A stretch of DNA of 64,000 nucleotides, from positions 77,009,045 to 77,073,044 of the forward strand of contig CM066985.1 of the NCBI GenBank assembly GCA_033977485.1, written 5' to 3'. The notes below the pieces were generated by a model that was not told the DNA's origin, searched no databases, and saw nothing but the letters and a program-made list of their open reading frames with translations. The position numbers and the translations under genes are program-made. Below, one piece after another: positions 57,744-64,000 of the stretch. Position 1 is the stretch's first letter, and each line of letters opens with the position of its first letter. This stretch comes from Hydrangea macrophylla. Lineage: Eukaryota > Streptophyta > Magnoliopsida > Cornales > Hydrangeaceae.

Positions 57744-59023
57744 TGGGAAAGAATTGTCAGCAAAAATATATTCCTTTTAAAAATAAGGTAATACCATGTG
57801 CACATAAAATGTGCACATGCCGACAACCCACACCACCAACCCCACCCTCCCCCCCACCCCCCCCCCCCCCCCCCCCCCCAAACCAATTTTTTTTTTTTTC
57901 CTGAAAATGAAAATGAAGCTTTAGCAATACTTCAACCCAAGTTAACTTACCAAAATAAACCCTAAATTTAATTCTCAAATACTTTGACAGTCATACTTAT
58001 GCCACATAAATTGATATATGGTAGTGGTACCAACCAACCACTACACAACATGTGTTACAACTGTTAAAGCATTTGAAAACTAAATTTGAAATTCAAATTT
58101 TGACGACCATAATATTATTCTTAAATTGTACACAGACAAATTCCAACTCCAACTATGGCCAAAACTCTTCAATCAATGACTAGGCAAAAGAAATTTATTT
58201 CCCATAAATGTCTGTAGAGAGAATGGACACACTCCTAATCCAACCATAACCAAGGAAGCCAAAAAATTGGCAAAAATCCAAGTGAAATCAAGTAAAATAA
58301 AATTGAATGCTACGGTGGCAACAATAAATAAAAATTAACAGTTTTCTTTTACTAAAAACCCAAAGAATTTACATGAAAATATGAGTTTATAGAAGCTGAA
58401 CCATATAGATTTGTAACTTAGCATCCAAAAATATCACTGGCACATAGGTGACAACTGAGAAGCAAATATTCAATGATTTATCAAATCTGCTTACATGCAA
58501 CACACTCAGTTGAAGATGCACTGAACCTGCTAGTTTCTGCCCTGTGAGCTGATCACCAAATAACATAACCTTCTGTTATTTTCCCTGAAATTAAAAGATT
58601 TTCTAGTCCTTCCATATAGTAACAATCTAAAACTTCTTATATTTTCAGAGTTACCATTGTTAGAAGTTGATGATTCAGCTAACAGAGCCTCCAACTCCGA
58701 GGAATGGACATGGATGCCACAGAACTAACCTGTGGCACAACAAGCAATAAAACATTGAAATTTATGATCTATGAACTTCATAAACATGTAACCAATACAT
58801 GATTTTTTTTTTCATCACCTAATTTCAGGTTAGCAGCGTTAGCATTTGAAGGCACTTATCGAAGTACAAGTATTATTTTTCTGGAACTATACATCCAGGG
58901 CCGATATAATATACGAAACCAAAAAATGCAGTATAGGATATTCACAAGATGACAGTTGACTTCTTGATTACTTATTTGCCTTCTATGATAGTGCATTCAG
59001 CTATCTATTTGATTGGTAGCTCA
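57744..59023. other. Intergenic, probably with the 3' UTR of the right-hand gene
   Basis: Holds a run of about 23 C (57857-57879) followed by about 13 T. The rest is AT-rich without open frames of note. The last few hundred bases before 59024 should contain the 3' UTR of the minus-strand gene; no poly(A) signal is assigned. Confidence 0.45.
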
Positions 59024-62000
59024 TCACTTGGCAGTGTGGTCGTGCTCAGGAGTAACAGATTGGCCGGTGGAAGCTACTGATCCTTTTCCAGTTGGAAGGT
59101 AAGACCATGCTAAGCCAGCACTGCCGAGCGTAATTGCAGCAGCAATCGAACCCCAAACCCACCTCTGTCTTCTCTTCCTACTTTGCCTAAGACGCCGTGC
59201 CACCTCTACAAAATTGAAAAACCAGTAGAATGTCCAGAAATTAGTAAATGCGAGTGCGTGATAGGATTTTACCCCAATCCCACGATCTGTGAGATACGTA
59301 AACACAAACGTGAACTCGAAAAGGCAAACCCATGACCACAAGATTTTACGTGGTTCGCCCAAAATTAGGGCCACATTAATGAAGAACTATGTCACAAAAA
59401 ATTAAGGTACCGGCTACTAGTGCAAACTCTAAAAATATTGACTACAAATTTTCAATTTTTAGCATGCACTGCAAAAAGGGTGACCACTCATACCCACACA
59501 CAAGTATAATAGGTTGCATATAGTAACATGGCGGCAAAATGACTTCATCAGTCGAGGAGTCAATACGGTTCAGTCCCTCGCACACTCATCATGCAGCCAA
59601 AGATCATATTGATTAGAGATCCAAAACTATTTCATAGGCATCACACTCCACATTAGGGTTGTGTTTAGTAATTGTCCAGAAATGACAATTCTATATTTAG
59701 AAATCTGTATATGCATGCTGCTATCAATTAATTGTCTACAAAGCAGTATAAAAGCTTTTAATCTGAAGGTTATGTCGGTCGTACAGAAGTCAACAAGGGG
59801 TTAGTAAAATTAAGATAACACAGATAAGGAATGCACTTAAATATTACAACACCAGGTTTAAGTTGAACCTCACTCTTTCTCAGTAATAGAAAACGTTGTT
59901 CTACCAAAGTATCTCGCATAAACAAAACCTATAGTCGTAATTGTCGGACCTATAGCACTCTAAACTTCTTATCTGCTTTAAGTTTGTTATTATGTGTGCA
60001 CGAACAATAAAGAAACCTAACATTCAAAAAAATGTTTGTATTTTATTCTGATGCAGCTTTCGTATATTACTTTTTCTTAAACAGAAAGATCATTTCACAC
60101 TATAGATGTTCATGTAATTCCCATGAAAAAAAGTAATTTTCAACTTGCTGAGGCCGTAGTCTAACCGTAGCACCATAATATCTCCTACGATTGTTGAACA
60201 ATTACCAGATTTATTCCCCCCGAAATTGTTCAAGACAAACATGAGTTAACCCAAGATATGAGCAATTAATAGAAAATAAAAAATCTTCTGCCAACATTAA
60301 AAAATGACTCTTCTTTGTTTGGTGAGGGAGGAGGGGAGAAGTGGGGGAGTGGTAATAGACAGCCCTTCTAGAACAAAAACAAAAACAAAAAACCACAATA
60401 AATAAATAAAAAAAATAAAAACTTTTACATCGTATATCATGCAATATACCAATAACATTTTCATGTAGGATTTTGTCAACATATTACTACTGGACATTTT
60501 CATGTTAGGCATAAATACACCAGCACCCATAATACGTCCCACAATTATAGGCAGGATGACAAGCATGGCTTTGTACATGGTGGTGTTGATGATTTTATGA
60601 TAAGAAGAAGAAGATATTGACTAGATTGTGTCTATCACGCTTATTTTACAAAATAACACATATTTTGGATTGTTTTTAAAAATTATAGCTGTATTATCAT
60701 GAAATCATGCCATATACTCATCAAATAATGCATGTATTGAATAATCGGAGAAGATCATTTGTGGTGGTTGATGATTTACATGTGTCATGCATGGGGACCA
60801 TTATCGTCCTTCAGATTTTCATTTTCTAAAACTATTTTGCTTATCGCCCCATACCGCGATGCAACATCGTGAAGAAGTCGCCTCGAAGTTTCCCGAGATG
60901 GTGTCCGACACAATGACTGAACCATGATGACAAGAGAAACATTGAGGATGGATAAATATACAGGAAACTAACTCAACACGTGTAGGAGTATCACGAAAAA
61001 TACAAAAATCTGTCTAAAGTCTTTAAGGGATAGATGTCAGTTTCAATTCAAACTATAAGGTAAGAAAATCTCACCCACAGCTTCCTGGTTCCTCTGAGAC
61101 ATCTCCCGATTCACAGCCTCGTAATAATGCAATCTGTCCCATAACCGCGCTATCTCAAAGTTCTTCAACTCCATCTGAGCTTCCATCTCTGTCTCAGCTT
61201 CAGCCTTTGCAGTTGCTCTCCCAATGGAATTTGACACAAACCGAGCAAGTTGGACTTGACGACAAAGTTCTTCTGCGGGATTGAGCTCTATTTGTTTATC
61301 CTCTGCTGCAGCAATGAAATTTACAGGGAGTGTCAAACCCACAAGAGACAATTGTTGCCGAATCTTAAGCCACTGGCTTTGCATATTATCAAGGGCTTCT
61401 TCTGCTTGCTTCCTCTTCTCTATCTCCATCAATAAACTCAATCTCATTTCCCGCATTTCGGTTTCAAAGTCACGCACAGAAGGCTGTCGCCCATTCTCAG
61501 ATGATAATTCTGAAGCATGTAAGAAAAAAATCAGCATGCTACCAATACTGAGATGGAGAACAAGCAAATAAATGTGATGATGAACAACTGACACATAAAG
61601 AACGAAATGTCGCATGGCCTAATCAATGACATAATTAGAACCTGCTTGGTTGGGGATTTAGTGAGGGAAAAGAAAAGAAAACACCAAGGAAAACACCTTT
61701 CTTTGTTTGGTTAATAAGGATAACAATGAGGAAAACATGAAGGGAAAGAAAATAGAGTTAAAATGACATATATATATATATATATATGACTTTTGTGAGT
61801 CACTTCCCTTCCTTTTTTATTGAGTTCCTGTTACATTTTGAAACTCTTCTGATATTAGTCTTATTTAAGCATTGAGGAAAACAGTTGGGAAGTAGTTTCC
61901 GTTCTCGTCTGCGGTTCCTTCATAAATCTGCAAATCAAATACTGCATAATTGTATAATTTTTGAATCAGCGAGGAGATAACAGAGCTCACGGAAAATTTG

Positions 62001-62898
62001 AACACTTCCACTATGAAAATGTGGAATGAAACCCCAACGTTATCCTTGCCAAAGATTTCTCTCTAATTACAAGATGAAACTCTAATTTTAATATAGCAAA
62101 TAACACAACTAAGCATATTCACAAATATATAAAAGAAATTTAAAAAAATAAAAGGGATAAAACCATATTAGATAACAAGAGCAAAGCCCACATACCTTCC
62201 CAAGCATCAAAAAATTCTGCAACTGGTGTACTGGGATTTAAATACCGTTCCACCCCACTATTACTCTCCACCTCACTGTTGCTCTTAACACTCATTGATT
62301 CATTGGGATCGAAGAAATCTTCAACAGACTCGCCTTCTCGTTCCAAATTGAAGGTAACAGACTTCACCAAACCATTTTCCTCAGTCAGACCATTAGCCAA
62401 GTCACTGCTAGCAAGTTTACCATCATAGGTACCATTCACATGCTCCTCCTCAACTGGGCTTGGAGGAACAACGGTAAAGGAAACATTGGTTGTAGAATCA
62501 GCAACCTCCCTTTCTTCATTTTTTGAATTTCCAGATATGTTTTCTGTATTTAAAGGTGGTTCGTGAGTAACCACATCCGGCTCAGACAAACTCTTAAGAA
62601 GACGGGGTCCACGGCGCTTGTGATTGACGATGTACGGTGATGGAGGGAATGAGGACGGAGAATCAGGAAGTGGGGTCGACTTTGGAGTGGCATAGAGTGC
62701 TGGGGACATCCGGGCCCGGTGGTGCTTCTTATCTATCGTTGATGCCGCCGATGCACCATTTCTCCTCTCGGGCTTCGGATTGGGAGCACTGCTTTGCCTC
62801 TCCAATTTAGAACCGGGAGCGTTCTTCACTGCTGCCATGGATTTTGCATGTCCTGGTTCTATTAACCTGTCCAAAGCTATTGCCGTATAGGTCGGCAT
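59024..62898 (-). CDS. Coiled-coil protein with a C-terminal membrane helix, 439 aa
   Basis: Three coding exons: 62898-62196, 61509-61075 and 59205-59024 (stop), all GT-AG with matching phases (each break after codon position 1). ATG at 62898 is the first in the exon that starts at 62902. Residues 1-140 are basic and Ser/Pro-rich (LERQSSAPNPKPER, KSTPLPDSPSSFPPSP). Residues 140-240 are acidic (GESVEDFFDPNES). About 250-300 and 340-378 are Glu/Lys/Gln-rich heptad-like helices (MREMRLSLLMEIEKRKQAEE; METQ-type repeats). A basic cluster (RQSRKRRQR, 386-394) precedes a single hydrophobic helix (about 396-416), and a 23-residue polar tail ends it. This layout suggests a tail-anchored or near-C-terminal membrane protein with a cytosolic coiled coil. 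I do not recognise a characterised family, so function is not assigned. Introns are 61510-62195 and 59206-61074. Confidence 0.88.
61641..61938. repeat. Dispersed repeat, copy 2, in the intron between coding exons 1 and 2
   Basis: Related to 48363-48700 (CTTTGTTTGGTTAATAAGGATAACAATGAGGA block and the GTCACTTCCCTTCC block), with a TA run near 61768-61790. It is MITE-like. Confidence 0.6.
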
Positions 62899-62989
62899 AG
62901 CTCTGCATCATCAAACAAATTCAGATGATCATGACATAATCACTTACATATTGTAACCAAAAAAGAAAAAGAAACAAGGATGTAGGACC

Positions 62990-63190
62990 CATTTGGAAAC
63001 AGCATTTGGAGCGCATAAGTGATTATGGAACTCCAGAAGTTATTACAAAACCAATTGGCAAACTCAACTTCCATGAATCAATTTCAATTGCAGAAAATTA
63101 TGAGTCAGTTGCAAAAAACTGAGATTGGCCAAAAGCTATCTTGGGCAGTCACTGGCCCAATTGCAGAAGCAGAAGTTGATGCCAAACATT
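62990..63190. repeat. MITE-like repeat, copy B, in the 5' UTR intron
   Basis: Begins ATTTGGAAACAGC and ends GAAGTTGATGCCAAAC; it shares blocks with 150-344. It lies in the intron 62903-63749 of the coiled-coil gene. Confidence 0.5.
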
Positions 63191-63749
63191 CTATAATCAC
63201 GTAGGGGTGCAAGAATGAAACAAGGTCACCTATAGCTGTAACTGGTTTTGACAAGTGATAAGATCATAGTCATTATTATCAATGTTTTACCCTTTTCAGT
63301 AATGGGGAGAAAAATCTTCTTTTTTGATAGTTTTTTTTCACTCTTTCAAACCTAGGAAGCTAAACCAAGCTGGACAGAAAGAGCAAAGTTCAATTCAGTT
63401 CTCTTTTTCTAAGTTTTCTCATCAACCAAACATTTCCGGAGGCTGATTAAATCGGTAAATAAATATAGACATGTAAAAGGAAATGAAACTATATCAAACC
63501 CTAATTCATAATTCAAAACCAAACCACCCAAATTCAAAACCCTAGAAAATCCACCAGAACTCTAAAATAAAAATAAATCTCATATTCGCAGCTCGTTTAC
63601 AAACAAGTGTCTCAATTTGTAAACCCAAACAAACAAGGACTCATTCACATCCAACCCATAAAATAAAACAACCCATGAGATCTACAATACATACACCTAT
63701 ATAAACACACACCCATGTAAGTATATACAGATATATAGCTATAGTTTAC

Positions 63750-64000
63750 CTTAGGATGAGGAAGGACGACGGTTTGGAAACCCTAGGAGGTGGGTTTGGG
63801 GGCTGTTGAGGGATCAGAGACGAATGGGTGTACGGACATCATCATCATCATCGTCCTCCACAGTTGGGGAGAGCCAATTCTTGTGATTCACGAATTCTTC
63901 TCCCTGATCCTTGGAGAAGGAGCCACAACACAACAAACCCAAAAGTTTTTATTAATCGCAACGAGAACCCCCGTGTATATGTGTGTGTGTTGTCTTTTCC
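63750..64000 (-). other. 5' UTR exon and promoter-proximal region of the coiled-coil gene
   Basis: On the minus strand, CATCCTAAG followed by GTAAAC at 63750/63749 is a good donor. The acceptor TGATGCAG at 62903 joins it to the exon with the start codon. The exon runs toward the window edge. It includes (ATC)n repeats near 63840-63855. The transcript start is not visible. Confidence 0.6.

Noticed and set aside
57683..57978. Gly-rich minus-strand frames
   Set aside because: These are products of the C homopolymer.
59270..59360. Retroelement fragment (TTTTACGTGGTTCGCCC word)
   Set aside because: A short word typical of some plant repeats is present, but there are no boundaries or further similarity to support a call.
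60211..60578. Hydrophobic minus-strand frames between coding exons
   Set aside because: They lie in an intron of the coiled-coil gene. The flanking exons join in phase without them, and there is no supporting splice structure.

Overview
The window is nuclear DNA of a eudicot plant. Intron-rich genes with GT-AG junctions, a plastid-type Era GTPase with an N-terminal extension, a tRNA-Asp primer site, chromodomain (Tekay/Del-type) Ty3 elements, CACTA, hAT and Tourist elements all point that way. I cannot name the species. Two host genes, both on the minus strand, frame the window. Everything between them is one deep nest of transposable elements.

Left gene (1053-10130): a complete nine-exon gene for an organellar Era-type GTPase of 450 aa. 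I assembled it from splice junctions with matching phases; all five G motifs and the KH-domain GxxG are intact. Its introns hold a Tourist-like MITE (1725-2008) and a 3.2 kb decayed hAT transposon (4203-7382). Its upstream region carries a fold-back MITE, a 49-bp tandem duplication and a second long-inverted-repeat element.

Right gene (59024 to beyond 63750): a 439-aa protein with a basic Ser/Pro-rich N-terminus, a central coiled coil and one C-terminal membrane helix, with three coding exons and a 5' UTR exon. I do not recognise a characterised family. Two of its introns hold MITE-like repeats.

The nest (about 11.5-57.6 kb). The base layer is a Ty1/copia relic on the plus strand, with gag from 19253 and protease/pre-integrase resuming at 57041. 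It was cut by: (a) an Athila/OTA-like non-autonomous LTR element on the minus strand (11890-19057, TSD ATGTG); (b) a solo LTR (19590-21765, TSD TCAGT); (c) a solo LTR with ends at 22453 and 57035 (TSD AGTCA), itself split by two insertions. The first of these is a LARD-like element with no coding capacity (23043-43993, TSD TAAGT). It contains a hAT MITE (26111-26317, TSD GTATGAAG) and a solo LTR (27098-39471, TSD GAGTA), and that solo LTR is split by an intact, very young Tekay-type Ty3 chromovirus (28251-37862, TSD GATAT; uninterrupted gag-pol at 30870-35369). The second is a copia element on the minus strand (44226-56319, TSD TGAAC) that has lost its reverse-transcriptase core. It is split by a CACTA element (44833-51259, TSD ATC), inside which lies a Helitron 3' terminus at 50036. 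The target-site duplications give an explicit order of events.

The least explained signals lie inside the LTRs. LTRs of unrelated families carry clusters of 14-bp CpG-containing palindromes set at fixed spacing: TTCGATCGATCGAA pairs 19 bp apart, and TTCGACCGGTCGAA pairs 22 bp apart. The Tekay LTR carries a CTCGCGCG array, and seven copies of an inverted-repeat unit whose arms change together between copies, as expected of a structure kept by pairing.
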